Assembly: GCF_040126305.1 (NCBI RefSeq)
Contig: NZ_CP149510.1
Location: forward strand, 907,001-971,000
Source: Pararhizobium sp. A13
GTDB taxonomy: Bacteria; Pseudomonadota; Alphaproteobacteria; Rhizobiales; Rhizobiaceae
Direction of reading: 5' to 3'
DNA length: 64,000 nucleotides
Part shown: positions 33,853 to 44,419 of the stretch, in pieces
How positions within the stretch are numbered: position 1 is the first letter of the stretch
How the letters are laid out: each line of letters begins with the position of its first letter
Translations under genes and position numbers: made by a program
Notes under the pieces: generated by a model
Told to the model about the DNA's origin: nothing
The model's input: the letters and a program-made list of their open reading frames with translations, nothing else
Databases searched by the model: none

Positions 33853-36800
33853 GCGAAGCCGGCAAGGCGCTCGGGCTGACGATGCTGTCGCCTGAGATCC
33901 TGTTCCGCCGGGCAAGCCATGACGATCTCGATCAGTATACGCCGGAGATGCTGGCGCTGGCCGCGGCGCATGCCCTGAAGGAAGTGAGCCGGAGCGAAAG
34001 CGACCGGCCGATCATCACCGTCGAATCCGTCGATGGCGTCACACCCAACGGAACAGACGTATCGATCCTGTCCGTCACCGACCGCAACATGCCGTTCCTC
34101 TATGACTCGATCATGGGCGAGGTCACCGCCACCCACCGCGACATTCACCTTGCCGTTCATCCCATCCTGGTTCTCGAAGCTGGAAAGCCGGCTAAGATCT
34201 TCGACCCCGAAGAAAAGAGCGATCCGGCCTCGCGGGTCAGCCATATCGAGATTCACCTTTCCAGACTGAGCGATACGGAGGCGGAGGACCTCAAAACGCG
34301 GGTCGGCAATGTTCTTTCGCACGTGCATCACGCGGTTGGCGACTGGACGCAGATGACGGCCCTGCTCGACCAGGCGATGAACGAGCTCGAAAACCACGCT
34401 CCCTCGCGCAGGAAGAACGATCGTGAAGAAACGCTGGCCTTCCTGCGCTGGCTGCGTGACAGCAATTTCACCTTCCTCGGCATGCGCGAATACACCTATT
34501 CCGGCAAGGGCGACGATGCTGTGGTCGAGCGCGGCAAGGGCCGGGGCTTGGGCATTCTCTCCGATCCGGATGTCCGTGTCCTGCGCCAGGGCAAGGACGC
34601 GGTACTGACGACGCCGGAGATCCTCGCTTTCCTCAACGGACCTGATTTCCTGATCGTCACCAAGGCGAATGTGAAATCGGTCGTCCATCGCCGCGCCTAT
34701 ATGGACTATATCGGCGTCAAGCGTTTCGACGAGGCGGGCAACGTCACCGGCGAATTGCGCATCGTCGGCCTCTTCACCTCCAGCGCCTATACGCGGCCGG
34801 CAGCCGACATTCCGTTGTTGCGCTTCAAGGTGGAGAAAATCGTCGATCATTTCGGCTACGATCCGCAGAGCCATTCCGGCAAGATGCTGGCCAATACGCT
34901 GGAATCCTACCCGCGCGACGACCTGTTCCAGATCGATGTCGGCCTTCTCGCAGGCTTCTGCGAACAGATCAACGAACTCGCCGACCGGCCGCGAATCCGG
35001 GTTCTGCCGCGCATTGATCATTTCGACCGTTTCGTTTCGGTGATCGTCTATGTGCCGCGCGAACAATATGATTCCGATGTCCGCGAAAAAATCGGCAACT
35101 ACCTGAAAACCATCTATGACGGCCGCGTTTCGGCCTACTATCCGGCCTTTCCGGAAGGCGGCCTGGCGCGCGTCCATTTCATCATCGGGCGCTACGCCGG
35201 CAAGACACCGCGGGTGCCGCAGGCGAAGCTGGAAGAGGCTGTGCGCGATATCGTCACACGCTGGATCGACCGGTTCAACCTGCTTGCCCGCCACAAGGGC
35301 GTCGAGATCAGTGTCAACGAGGCCTATCAGGCGGCATTTACGCCGGCCGAGGCCTATGCCGACCTCGACGACATCGCCGCGTGCTTGCCGAGCGACCGGA
35401 TCCGCATCGCCTTCTATCAAAAGCGCGGCAAGGGTCCGGGAGCGCTGGAGCTGAAGATCTTCCATGCCGGCGAGCCGGTATCGCTCTCCCATCGCGTGCC
35501 GCTGCTTGAAAACCTGGGCTTCCGCGTGATCAGCGAACAGACGCATGATATCGGCGTGACCGACACAGCTGGCGGGCAGCGCCTCGTCGTGCTGCACGAC
35601 ATGGAACTCATCCATCGCGATGGGCTCGTGCTCAATCTCGACAAGTCCGGGCCAATGCTGGAGGAAGCCTATCTCGCCGCCTGGAACGGCCTGATCGAGG
35701 ATGACAACTTCAACCGGCTGATCCTGCTTGCCGGCCTGACGGCCCGCGAAGTGACCGTGCTGCGCGCCTATGCGCGCTATCTGCGCCAGACCGGCATCAC
35801 CTATTCTCAAGGCTATCTCGCCGAGACGCTGAACAAGTATCCGGCGATCGCTGCCGACATCTTCAAGCTCTTCGTCACCCGCATGGACCCCGCGCTTGAC
35901 GACAAGCCGAGAACGAAGCGCGCGGCGGCGCTTGCGGCAGCGATCGAGCATGCGCTGAATGCGGTCCCGAGCCTCGACGAAGACCAGATCCTGCGCCGCT
36001 ACGTCAATGCCGTGCAGGCGACGTTGCGCACCAACTATTTCCAGCGGGATGCAAACGGCAATCCGAAGGCGATGCTCGCCTTCAAGCTCGATCCGAAGAT
36101 CCTCGACGGCCTGCCCGAGCCGCGCCCGTTCCGCGAAATCTTCGTCTACGGCACCGAGGTCGAAGGCGTGCACCTGCGCTTCGGCAAGGTGGCGCGCGGC
36201 GGCCTTCGCTGGTCGGATCGCTCGCAGGACTATCGCACCGAGGTGCTTGGCCTCGTCAAAGCGCAGCAGGTCAAGAACGCCGTGATCGTGCCGGTCGGCG
36301 CCAAGGGCGGCTTCTTTCCGAAGCAACTGCCAGTGGGCGGCAGCCGCGACGAGATCTTCAAGGCCGGCACCGAGGCCTACAAGACCTATATCCGCACGCT
36401 GTTGTCGATCACCGACAATATCGTCGGCCAGGACGTCGTGCCGCCGGCCGACACGCTGCGGCTCGATGGTGACGACCCCTATTTCGTCGTCGCCGCCGAC
36501 AAGGGCACCGCGACCTTCTCCGACACCGCCAACGGGCTTGCGCAAGAAGCCGGCTTCTGGCTGGACGACGCCTTTGCGTCCGGCGGCTCGGCGGGATACG
36601 ACCACAAGAAGATGGGCATCACCGCACGCGGCGCCTGGGAAACCGTCAAGCGGCATTTCCGCGAAATGGACATCGACATCCAGACGACACCCTTTACCGT
36701 CGCCGGCGTTGGCGACATGTCGGGCGACGTTTTTGGCAACGGCATGCTGCTTTCGGAAAAAATCCGGCTGATCGCCGCCTTTGATCATCGCGACATCTTC

Positions 36801-38591
36801 ATCGATCCTGACCCGGATACCGACCGCTCCTTTGCCGAGCGCAAGCGCATGTTCAGCCTGCCGCGTTCGAGCTGGCAGGACTACGACCGCACGACGCTTT
36901 CGGCCGGCGGCATGATCATTCCGCGCACGGAGAAATCCGTGACGCTGACGCCGCAGGCGATGGCGGCGATCGGCATCGACAAGCAACAGGCAACACCGTT
37001 CGAGATCTTGACGGCGATCCTGAAAAGCCCGGTCGATCTGCTCTGGTTCGGCGGCATCGGCACATATGTGCGCGGCCCAAGCGAAACGGATGCGGAGGTT
37101 GGCGACCGCGCCAACGATCCAATCCGCATCACGGCCGACGAGGTCGGTGCCAAGGTGATCGGCGAAGGCGCCAATCTTGGCGTCACCCAGCGCGGCCGTA
37201 TCGCCTTCGGTCTCAAGGGCGGCCGCTGCAATTCGGACGCCATCGACAATTCGGCCGGCGTCAACTCCTCCGACTTCGAGGTCAACATCAAGATCGCGCT
37301 GGCTTCTGCCATGCGCGACGGACGTCTGACACGCGCCAAGCGCAACACGCTGCTCGCCTCGATGACCGACGAAGTGGCGACGCTGGTTCTGCGCAACAAC
37401 TACGAACAGTCATTGTCGATTTCCCTGACCGAGATGCTCGGCGCCGGCAACCGGACGGCGCTTGCCCGGCTGATGACAAGGCTGGAAGCCGACGGGCATC
37501 TGAACCGCAAGGTGGAAGTGCTGCCGAACGACCAGGCGCTGAGCGAACGCTACCAGAGCGGCAAGGCGCTGACGCGGCCCGAGATCGGTGTGCTCTTGTC
37601 CTATGCCAAGATCGTGCTGTTCGACGAGATCGTCGGCAGCGACCTGCCGGGCGATCCCTATTTCCTGGCGACGCTGCGCGACTACTTCCCGGCGAAGATG
37701 CACAAGGCGCATGCCGGCGACATCAATGAGCACCGGCTGCGCCGCGAAATCATCGCCACGGTGCTTGCCAACGACACGATCAACCGCGGCGGCCCGGCCT
37801 TCGTCAGTAGCCTCATCGACCAGACGGGCTTCATGCCGGCCGACGTGGTGAAAGCCGCGGTGCTGGCGCGGGACGGCTATGACCTGACGCGCATTCAAGG
37901 CGAGATCGATGCACTCGACACCATCGTCAGCGGCCGCGTCCAGAACGAGCTTTACCAGGAAGCCGGGCGCATCTTCGCCATCGTGACCGAACGGGCGCTG
38001 AGGACACGAGCCATCACCGGGCCGCTCGGCGAGGCCGTGGACAGGCTGCGCCAGGCGCTGGCAAAGCTGAAACCCAGTCTGCATGCCTCGATTCCGGAGG
38101 ACGCGGCCGAGGAGGCGCGCCAAAAGGCGGCCTATTTCGCCGAGCGCGGCGTGCCGCAAGCCCTGGCCGACGAGGTGGCCGGCCTGTCCCTGCTGACGCT
38201 TGTGCCCGAGATCATGCAAATTTCCGCCGAGACCGGCGTGACGCTCGCGCGCACGGCACAGAGCTATTTCGGCGTCACCCAGAACCTGCGCATAGCCCGG
38301 CTTCTGGCCGCAGCCGAACGTGTTTCGGCGACGGAACAATATGAGGCGATGGCATTGTCGCGCAGCATCAGCGATATCGCCAATGCCCGGCGCGACATCA
38401 CCATCGCAGCCCTTGCCAACGGGAAATCGGAGAAAAACCCGGTGCTCGCCTGGCAGGATAGCGATCGCGTCAGGGTCAACCGCATCACTGATCAGTTGGC
38501 GCAACTGACGGAGAAGGGTGAAACGACGCTGGCCAAGATCACCGTCGCCGCCGGTCTGCTGAGCGATCTTGCGCAGGACCGGGCGAGGTGA
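33804..38591 (+). CDS. NAD-specific glutamate dehydrogenase, large (GDH-180) type
   Basis: This 1595-residue enzyme deaminates glutamate to 2-oxoglutarate with NAD+, mostly in amino-acid catabolism. The long N-terminal part contains ACT-like regulatory segments (about 1-480, with VTDRNMPFLYDSIMGEV). The catalytic dehydrogenase domain begins around residue 720: FGKVARGGLRWSDRSQDYRTE, VIVPVGAKGGFFPKQ (substrate Lys), ADKGTATFSDTANGLA, and GVGDMSGDVFGNGML (nucleotide fold). The tail is the helical C-terminal domain. ATG 33804 follows GGGGAGAGACAGTC. A Thr/Lys-rich ORF overlaps the start. Confidence 0.96.
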   Translation: MGAKYNPKRDRHFDVVSEAGKALGLTMLSPEILFRRASHDDLDQYTPEMLALAAAHALKEVSRSESDRPIITVESVDGVTPNGTDVSILSVTDRNMPFLYDSIMGEVTATHRDIHLAVHPILVLEAGKPAKIFDPEEKSDPASRVSHIEIHLSRLSDTEAEDLKTRVGNVLSHVHHAVGDWTQMTALLDQAMNELENHAPSRRKNDREETLAFLRWLRDSNFTFLGMREYTYSGKGDDAVVERGKGRGLGILSDPDVRVLRQGKDAVLTTPEILAFLNGPDFLIVTKANVKSVVHRRAYMDYIGVKRFDEAGNVTGELRIVGLFTSSAYTRPAADIPLLRFKVEKIVDHFGYDPQSHSGKMLANTLESYPRDDLFQIDVGLLAGFCEQINELADRPRIRVLPRIDHFDRFVSVIVYVPREQYDSDVREKIGNYLKTIYDGRVSAYYPAFPEGGLARVHFIIGRYAGKTPRVPQAKLEEAVRDIVTRWIDRFNLLARHKGVEISVNEAYQAAFTPAEAYADLDDIAACLPSDRIRIAFYQKRGKGPGALELKIFHAGEPVSLSHRVPLLENLGFRVISEQTHDIGVTDTAGGQRLVVLHDMELIHRDGLVLNLDKSGPMLEEAYLAAWNGLIEDDNFNRLILLAGLTAREVTVLRAYARYLRQTGITYSQGYLAETLNKYPAIAADIFKLFVTRMDPALDDKPRTKRAAALAAAIEHALNAVPSLDEDQILRRYVNAVQATLRTNYFQRDANGNPKAMLAFKLDPKILDGLPEPRPFREIFVYGTEVEGVHLRFGKVARGGLRWSDRSQDYRTEVLGLVKAQQVKNAVIVPVGAKGGFFPKQLPVGGSRDEIFKAGTEAYKTYIRTLLSITDNIVGQDVVPPADTLRLDGDDPYFVVAADKGTATFSDTANGLAQEAGFWLDDAFASGGSAGYDHKKMGITARGAWETVKRHFREMDIDIQTTPFTVAGVGDMSGDVFGNGMLLSEKIRLIAAFDHRDIFIDPDPDTDRSFAERKRMFSLPRSSWQDYDRTTLSAGGMIIPRTEKSVTLTPQAMAAIGIDKQQATPFEILTAILKSPVDLLWFGGIGTYVRGPSETDAEVGDRANDPIRITADEVGAKVIGEGANLGVTQRGRIAFGLKGGRCNSDAIDNSAGVNSSDFEVNIKIALASAMRDGRLTRAKRNTLLASMTDEVATLVLRNNYEQSLSISLTEMLGAGNRTALARLMTRLEADGHLNRKVEVLPNDQALSERYQSGKALTRPEIGVLLSYAKIVLFDEIVGSDLPGDPYFLATLRDYFPAKMHKAHAGDINEHRLRREIIATVLANDTINRGGPAFVSSLIDQTGFMPADVVKAAVLARDGYDLTRIQGEIDALDTIVSGRVQNELYQEAGRIFAIVTERALRTRAITGPLGEAVDRLRQALAKLKPSLHASIPEDAAEEARQKAAYFAERGVPQALADEVAGLSLLTLVPEIMQISAETGVTLARTAQSYFGVTQNLRIARLLAAAERVSATEQYEAMALSRSISDIANARRDITIAALANGKSEKNPVLAWQDSDRVRVNRITDQLAQLTEKGETTLAKITVAAGLLSDLAQDRAR

Positions 38592-38634
38592 CACTGTCTG
38601 CGCCGAACAGGCGGAGCAGACAGTGGAGAATCAA

Positions 38635-40026
38635 GTGAGCAGCATCACCGCAGAGGCCGGCGACGAGCCAAGAGTATCGCGCGCCGGCCTTGCGGGCTGG
38701 ATGCTGTTCGACTGGGCGGCGCAACCCTTCTTCACGGTGGTGATCACCTTCATCTTCGGCCCCTATTTCGTTTCCCGGCTTACGGACGATCCCGTGCATG
38801 GCCAGGCGATGTGGGGATACACGATCACCATATCCGGGTTCATCATCGCGATATTGTCGCCGGTGCTGGGCTCCATCGCCGACGCGACCGGCACACGCAA
38901 ACCCTGGATTGCCTTCTTCGCGGTGATCAAGATCGCGTCGCTGGCGGCACTCTGGTTCGCCGTGCCGGGATCGCCGCTGCTCTATCCGTTCATCTTCATC
39001 ATCCTCGCCTCGATCGCGGCGGAATTTTCGATCGTCTTCAACGATTCGATGATGCCGCGGCTGGTGAGCGAAAGCCAGATCGGCCGCATCTCCAACATGG
39101 CCTGGGGATTGGGCTATCTCGGCGGCATGATCGTGCTGATCGCCGTGGTGACGCTGCTGGCGGCGAGCCCTGAATCCGGCAAAACAATTCTTGGAATGGA
39201 TCCGCTATTCGGGCTTGATCCGGCGACCGGCGCCGATGCGCGCGTGACCGGACCGATCTCGGCCGTCTGGTATCTGGTCTTCATCCTGCCTATGTTCCTG
39301 TTCACGCCGGACGCGCAGCGGGTGTCGGTACCTGCGGCCGTTGCGGTGCGCACTGGCCTTGCCGAGCTGCGGCACACGATCGGTGAATTGCGGGAACGAT
39401 CGGGTATCCTGCGGTTTCTGGTGGCCCGAATGATCTTTCAGGACGGCGTCAACGGGCTTCTGGCACTCGGCGGCACATTTGCAGCCGGCATGTTTGCCTG
39501 GCAGACGGTCGAACTTGGCGTTTATGGCATCATTCTCAACGTCGTGGCGATCGGCGGGTGCCTCTATGCCAGCCGCCTTGACTCTAGGCTCGGCTCGAAG
39601 GTGATCGTCACCGCGAGCCTGATCTGCCTGACGATTGCGACGCTCGGCATCGTCTCGACCGGCCCCGGTTTCACGCTGTTCGGGCTTGTGCAACTGCCGA
39701 CCACCGACGCCGGCGGCCTTTTCGGTACCGCCGCGGAAAAGGCCTATATCGTCTTCGGACTATTGGTCGGTATCGCCTTCGGCCCGGTGCAGGCCTCGTC
39801 GCGCTCCTATCTGGCCCGCAGCGTCAGCGCCAATGAGGCGGGCCGCTATTTCGGCCTCTATGCGCTCTCGGGCCGCGCCACCTCGTTTCTCGCACCGGCC
39901 TCGGTCGCGACAATCACGCTCGCAACGGGATCGGCCCGCATCGGCATGATGGCGCTGGTGGCGTTTCTAGCGGTGGGGCTGCTGATCCTCATCCGCACTC
40001 CTTATCCGGCGAACAGGGCGGCGTGA
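38635..40026 (+). CDS. MFS transporter, UMF1/Atg22-like
   Basis: Twelve hydrophobic segments and the N-terminal LAGWMLFDWAAQPFFTVVITFIFGPYF mark the UMF1 (Atg22/BtlA-like) branch. Other landmarks are PVLGSIADATGTRKPW (motif A) and FNDSMMPRLVSESQIGRISNMAWGLGYLGG. The GTG at 38635 follows GGAG with 6-nt spacing and gives a normal N-terminus; the frame upstream overlaps gdh. Relatives are putative amino-acid exporters; linkage to gdh suits that, but the substrate is not known. Confidence 0.88.
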   Translation: MSSITAEAGDEPRVSRAGLAGWMLFDWAAQPFFTVVITFIFGPYFVSRLTDDPVHGQAMWGYTITISGFIIAILSPVLGSIADATGTRKPWIAFFAVIKIASLAALWFAVPGSPLLYPFIFIILASIAAEFSIVFNDSMMPRLVSESQIGRISNMAWGLGYLGGMIVLIAVVTLLAASPESGKTILGMDPLFGLDPATGADARVTGPISAVWYLVFILPMFLFTPDAQRVSVPAAVAVRTGLAELRHTIGELRERSGILRFLVARMIFQDGVNGLLALGGTFAAGMFAWQTVELGVYGIILNVVAIGGCLYASRLDSRLGSKVIVTASLICLTIATLGIVSTGPGFTLFGLVQLPTTDAGGLFGTAAEKAYIVFGLLVGIAFGPVQASSRSYLARSVSANEAGRYFGLYALSGRATSFLAPASVATITLATGSARIGMMALVAFLAVGLLILIRTPYPANRAA

Positions 40027-40044
40027 TCGGCAAGAAGACTGGCG

Positions 40045-40458
40045 CTAAAAGTCCCACGGCGAAACAAGTTCCAGCCCGGTCGCGCGGAAATCGGCAAGGT
40101 TTCGTGTCGCCAAACGGCCACCGTTCACCCGTGCGATGGCGGCGATCATGCCATCCGGAGCAGACATCCCGATGCCTTGCCGCGATGCTGTGCCCATGAT
40201 GTCGCCATAGGCCAGCGCGGCCGCTTCGGTCAAACCGAATATCCGATCAGCGAAGCGACGCCGCCAATCGGCCAATCCCTGCTCCAGTCGCATGGCGCGT
40301 TGATCAGGCATGATCTTCTGGATGCCGAATGAAATTTCTGCAATCGCAACCGTCGGAAGAGCAAGTTCCGCATCGTACCGAACGAGCCAGGAGATCACGG
40401 CCTCCGCGGGCGACTTCCGCAATGTTTCGGAGATGACATTGGTATCGACGAAAATCAA
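40045..40458 (-). CDS. vapC: PIN-domain toxin VapC
   Basis: VapC toxins are Mg2+-dependent RNases that usually cut tRNA or rRNA. The PIN fold begins IFVDTNVISETLRKSP (first Asp and Glu), continues through AIAEISFGIQKI and ends SAPDGMIAAIARVNGGRLATRNLADF (remaining acidic residues). The start is TTG 40458, which overlaps the vapB TGA (TTGA); an ATG further upstream lies inside vapB. 137 aa is typical. Confidence 0.9.
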   Translation of the reverse strand: MIFVDTNVISETLRKSPAEAVISWLVRYDAELALPTVAIAEISFGIQKIMPDQRAMRLEQGLADWRRRFADRIFGLTEAAALAYGDIMGTASRQGIGMSAPDGMIAAIARVNGGRLATRNLADFRATGLELVSPWDF

Positions 40459-40703
40459 AGCTCGGGACCCGTATGGACTTTCCGCCCTTCCCGGATAATC
40501 GCGTCGAGATCGATATCGGTACCACAACTTTCCGACAGTCGCGTATAGAAAGCCGATGCCGGTTCGCGACCCGCCTCTCGGATTTCATAGGCTTCAAGCG
40601 CCCGCTCGACGATATCGGCGATCGAGCGGTTTTCGCGGCGGGCAAGCCGATGGGCGAGATCGCGGGCTCTTGCACTGCGCACGGAGAGTTGCGGTTCAGC
40701 CAT
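40455..40703 (-). CDS. vapB: VapB-family antitoxin
   Basis: The 82-residue protein has the plasmid-stability/FitA-type DNA-binding start MAEPQLSVRSARARDLAHRLA with RENRSIADIVERAL, followed by a toxin-binding tail. ATG 40703 is chosen because GGAG lies 8 nt upstream; ATG 40754 adds an unsupported leader. It is translationally coupled to vapC by a TTGA overlap and should autoregulate through the palindromes upstream. Confidence 0.87.
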   Translation of the reverse strand: MAEPQLSVRSARARDLAHRLARRENRSIADIVERALEAYEIREAGREPASAFYTRLSESCGTDIDLDAIIREGRKVHTGPEL

Positions 40704-40744
40704 ATTCGAAGCTCCTTCAGCCTCGAATATAGGCAATATGTGCG

Positions 40745-40780
40745 CTGCCATCAAGATGGCTGATACTATCCTGATGGCAG
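40745..40780 (-). promoter_or_regulatory. vapBC operator-like palindromes
   Basis: GCCATC-AA-GATGGC (40747-40760) is a perfect palindrome; CTGCCATCA (40745-40753) and TGATGGCAG (40772-40780) form a larger inverted repeat, with GATACTATC between. It lies about 40-75 bp upstream of vapB, in the short gap after purH. Confidence 0.5.
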
Positions 40781-40792
40781 ATTAGACCAATC

Positions 40793-42406
40793 TCAATGCC
40801 GGAAGTGGCGCATTCCGGTGAAGACCATGGCGACGCCGGCTTCGTCGGCGGCGGCGATGACTTCCGGATCGCGCATCGAGCCGCCCGGCTGGATGACGGC
40901 GGTGGCGCCGGCGGCGATCATCGAGAGCAGGCCGTCGGCAAAGGGCAGGAAGGCCTCCGAGGCAACCGCCGAGCCGCGCGTCAGGGGCGCGGGCAGGCCG
41001 AGCGCCCTTGCCGCTTCCTCGGCCTTGAGGCCGGCGATGCGGGCCGAATCGACGCGGCTCATCTGGCCGGCGCCGATGCCGACCGTCTGGCCATCCTTGG
41101 CATAGACCACGGCATTGGACTTCACGTGCTTTGCCACCTTGAAGGCGAACTTCATGTCTTCCAGTTCCTGCGCCGTCGGTGCGCGCCTGGTGACGACCTT
41201 CAGCTCCAGGTCCTCGACCATGCCATTGTCGCGGGTCTGCACCAGCAGGCCGCCGGCGACGGTTTTTGCGGCAAGGCCCGGCACGCGCGGATCGGGCAGG
41301 GCGCCGGTGACGAGAAGGCGCAGGTTCGGCTTCGCGGCGATGACGACCTTGGCAACATCGCTGACGGACGGAGCGATGATGACTTCGGTGAACAGCTTGA
41401 CGATTTCTTCCGCGGTGACGCCGTCGAGTTCCTGGTTGAGCGCGATGATGCCGCCGAAGGCCGAGGTGGAATCGCAGGCGAGCGCCCGCTCGTAGGCTTC
41501 GAGCAGGGTCGCACCCGTCGCGACGCCGCAGGGGTTGGCGTGCTTGATGATGGCGCAGGCCGGTGCCTTTTCCGGCAGGAACTCGGCGACGAGCTCGAAG
41601 GCAGCGTCCGTGTCGTTGATATTGTTGTAGGACAGCTGCTTGCCCTGCAAAAGGGTTGCCGTTGCGACGCCGGGGCGATTCTCGCCGGTCAGATAGAATC
41701 CGGCTTTCTGATGCGGGTTCTCGCCGTAGCGCATCTCTTCCTTCAAGACACCGCCGATGGTGCGGTGGAGCGGCATCGGCGTATCGAGAACCTCGGCGAA
41801 CCAGCCGGAAATGGCGGTATCGTAGGCTGCCGTTCGGGCATAGGCCTTGGCAGCCATCTGACGCCGGAAGGCGAAGGAGGTGGCGGCACCGTTGCCCAGC
41901 TCGGCGAGCAGCGCCCCATAGTCGGCGGCGTCGGTGATGACGGTGACATAGGCGTGGTTCTTGGCCGAAGCGCGGATCATCGCCGGGCCGCCGATATCGA
42001 TGTTTTCGACCGTCGTCGGGTAGTCGCCGCCCTTGGCGCGCACGTCCTCAAATGGATAGAGATTGATGACCGCCAGATCGATGCCGGTGATGCCATGCGT
42101 CGTCATGGCCTGGACGTGGTCTTCGTCGTCGCGGATCGCCAGAAGGCCGCCATGGACGCCGGGATGCAGCGTCTTGACGCGGCCATCCATGACTTCCGGA
42201 AAACCGGTGAGGTCGGAGACGTCGGTTACCGGCAGCCCCGCTTCAGCCAGCGTCTTGTGTGTACCGCCGGTCGAGACCAGATGGATACCCTTCTGGTGCA
42301 GCGAACGGGCAAGCTCGACGATGCCGGTCTTGTCGGAGACGGAGAGCAGAGCGGTGCGGATGGTCACCTGATCGGGGGCGGGAATTTTCTTGGAGGCGAC
42401 AGCCAT
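40793..42406 (-). CDS. purH: Bifunctional AICAR transformylase/IMP cyclohydrolase
   Basis: PurH performs the last two steps of IMP synthesis. The N-terminal IMP cyclohydrolase region contains [27 protein letters not shown], and [19 protein letters not shown]. The AICAR transformylase part contains [19 protein letters not shown], and the C-terminal [11 protein letters not shown] with GGSMRD. 537 aa is normal with ATG 42406; ATG 42409 directly precedes it, and both lie behind AAGGAG. vapBC follows downstream. Confidence 0.98.
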   Translation of the reverse strand: MAVASKKIPAPDQVTIRTALLSVSDKTGIVELARSLHQKGIHLVSTGGTHKTLAEAGLPVTDVSDLTGFPEVMDGRVKTLHPGVHGGLLAIRDDEDHVQAMTTHGITGIDLAVINLYPFEDVRAKGGDYPTTVENIDIGGPAMIRASAKNHAYVTVITDAADYGALLAELGNGAATSFAFRRQMAAKAYARTAAYDTAISGWFAEVLDTPMPLHRTIGGVLKEEMRYGENPHQKAGFYLTGENRPGVATATLLQGKQLSYNNINDTDAAFELVAEFLPEKAPACAIIKHANPCGVATGATLLEAYERALACDSTSAFGGIIALNQELDGVTAEEIVKLFTEVIIAPSVSDVAKVVIAAKPNLRLLVTGALPDPRVPGLAAKTVAGGLLVQTRDNGMVEDLELKVVTRRAPTAQELEDMKFAFKVAKHVKSNAVVYAKDGQTVGIGAGQMSRVDSARIAGLKAEEAARALGLPAPLTRGSAVASEAFLPFADGLLSMIAAGATAVIQPGGSMRDPEVIAAADEAGVAMVFTGMRHFRH

Positions 42407-42529
42407 CATCAAGCTCCTTCTAGGGCGCCGGATATCGGGAAATCTTCCGGCAGATGTCCGCCTGCCGTTAGCACAGCTTTCCCGATGAAGAAACCGTTTG
42501 ATTCGCCTGGGTGTCGGCCTCACCGGTTG

Positions 42530-44215
42530 TCACGCTTCGCGCGACAGAATCCATTGGATTTCAGGCAGGGAGGCGGCAGCGAAGGTCACCGTGATCTGCG
42601 ACGACTTGCGCACGCCGGAGGGGTCGGCGAAGAAAATGTCTTCTTCGATCGCGACTTCGCTGTCGCGGCAGGTGAACAGCCAGGTTTCTCCATCGGGGGC
42701 CGTGAGATAGACCTCATGCGGGCTATGCTGGCGCAGACTGATCGCCGGATGGATATGAAAGCGGGCAACGGCGATGGCCGTGTTGGTTTCCGCCGGATCC
42801 GTGCCGTCCGGCTGGAACAGCCGGTCGCGGCCGCGCACCGCACTTGCCTGGCCATTCACGCTGAGATCACGCTCGTGCATCAGGCCGAAAGCCTGGACGT
42901 AACCGTCATGGCTGGCGATGACGGCATCCGGCTGGCCATCCCCCTCTTGCCGGCGCAGGACAACCTTGGAGACGCCGCCGGTGACGATGGGACCGAGGAA
43001 ACGCGATTCCGATAGGCGCGATGACGAGCGATCGTTGACTGTAACGGTGGAATGCGCCGCCGTCAGCCGCGCCAATTGGCGGAATCGTTCGCCGGCAAAC
43101 TTTGGCGAGCCCGAGTTGATGATGAACCGATGGCGGCCGGACGACATTTCGAACGACAGGCAGCCGGCATGGGCGGTGCGAGACAATTCCGGCGAAAGCG
43201 GCATTCCCGTATCGACGATGACCACGACATTGTTCGCCGCCAGACGCTGATAATTGATATGCGGCAGGGCCTTGAATGGCGCGCCGGCCGTCTCGTCATA
43301 CCGCAGGACGGCCATCAGCTCATTGGCGAGCGTCGAGGTGGCGCCATTGAACAACGCCAGCTCGCCGCCCTGATGGCGGAAGAACCGCAAGGCCGGATAC
43401 ATGCGGTCGATACAGGGGATGAGCTTGGCCGGGACGTCATGGCCGAGATTGACATAGGTCTGGCGCAGCGGCAGCAGATCAAGAAGCAAGTCGAGCCCGG
43501 TGCGCGGGTTGCGCGAGCTGTGGCCACCATCCGGCAGGATCTGCCGATCAAGCTCGAGATCGAGATTGCGGGCGGCCTTGCGGATCGCCGAGTCCGACGC
43601 GGGCATGGCGACAGAAGCCATGGCAAGGGCGATGCGCGCCCGCAGCCGCGCTTCACCGTCGCAGGTGGTGTCAGCGACATGGCGCAGATAACGGACCTGG
43701 AAGGCAAGATTTTTCAGGAAGCGGCGATAGAAGGCATGCTCGGCATTGCGCAGGATGATCGGCGAATGCGACAGCCACGCAATCAGGCGGTGGGCAATGA
43801 TATCCGGTTCCCAGGCGATACCGTCAATAAAGCGACCATGCGTGGCAATCCAGTCATTGACGACATGGCGCAATCGGGCAAAATCCTCCTCTTCCTTGAC
43901 CGAGCGCATATGGCGAACCCAGCCGAAGGAATGCAGCCGGACGGCAAATTCGCGCGAGGGCAGGTCGATCTCGAAGGGCGATTCGCCTTCCGTATCGAGC
44001 ACGCGGCCCGCCAAGGGAAACCGACCCTGCAGGATTTCTTCGGCAACGAAAGGATCGACAGCCCGCAGATCCGTCGGCGCGACGATCAGACGATCCGGCG
44101 TGGACCCAGTGAAACGGAAGGCAGTGTTGCGGCCCAAGGCAAGCCGACGCGAGAAGCGGCGCCAGCCCTCACGCAGATACAGATAGAGAAGCCTTTGCCG
44201 GTCCGAAATCCGCAT
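42530..44215 (-). CDS. Heparinase II/III family protein
   Basis: This 561-residue protein has the two-part family architecture: an alpha/alpha-toroid N-terminal part (SFGWVRHMRS, then WIATHGRFIDGIAWEPDIIAHRLIAWL; DGGHSSRNPRTGLDLLLDLLPL) and a C-terminal beta-sandwich (AHAGCLSFEMSSGRHRFIINSGSP, HSTVTVNDRSSSR). Such proteins are uronate lyases in polysaccharide utilisation, but rhizobial members in the purH-rsmB-htpX neighbourhood have no known substrate and no signal peptide is visible here. ATG 44215 (MRISDRQRLLYL) is chosen; the open frame upstream lacks features. Confidence 0.86.
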   Translation of the reverse strand: MRISDRQRLLYLYLREGWRRFSRRLALGRNTAFRFTGSTPDRLIVAPTDLRAVDPFVAEEILQGRFPLAGRVLDTEGESPFEIDLPSREFAVRLHSFGWVRHMRSVKEEEDFARLRHVVNDWIATHGRFIDGIAWEPDIIAHRLIAWLSHSPIILRNAEHAFYRRFLKNLAFQVRYLRHVADTTCDGEARLRARIALAMASVAMPASDSAIRKAARNLDLELDRQILPDGGHSSRNPRTGLDLLLDLLPLRQTYVNLGHDVPAKLIPCIDRMYPALRFFRHQGGELALFNGATSTLANELMAVLRYDETAGAPFKALPHINYQRLAANNVVVIVDTGMPLSPELSRTAHAGCLSFEMSSGRHRFIINSGSPKFAGERFRQLARLTAAHSTVTVNDRSSSRLSESRFLGPIVTGGVSKVVLRRQEGDGQPDAVIASHDGYVQAFGLMHERDLSVNGQASAVRGRDRLFQPDGTDPAETNTAIAVARFHIHPAISLRQHSPHEVYLTAPDGETWLFTCRDSEVAIEEDIFFADPSGVRKSSQITVTFAAASLPEIQWILSREA

Positions 44216-44419
44216 CGTTGAGCCCGTGTGCCTCCCCACTCCCGGACCGGGCTTCAAACCGCATCGCCAATCGGAATGATTGCTGTCCGCACCAGATACT
44301 ACCAGGACCACGATCATGCCTAAAAAGTCATTAAACTTTTATGGATCGTACCGGCATTGTTAGGCAAACGCACCCAATGCGTCAATTGACGCGCGAAGAC
44401 CGGCTGTTGACAGCCAAAA

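Noticed and set aside
33669..36986. 1105-codon frame antisense to gdh
   Set aside because: GC-rich shadow frame; no start site, signal or domain, and gdh is unmistakable on the other strand.
40796..43015. 739-codon frame antisense to purH and the heparinase gene
   Set aside because: Crosses two well-supported genes on the other strand and lacks domain features.
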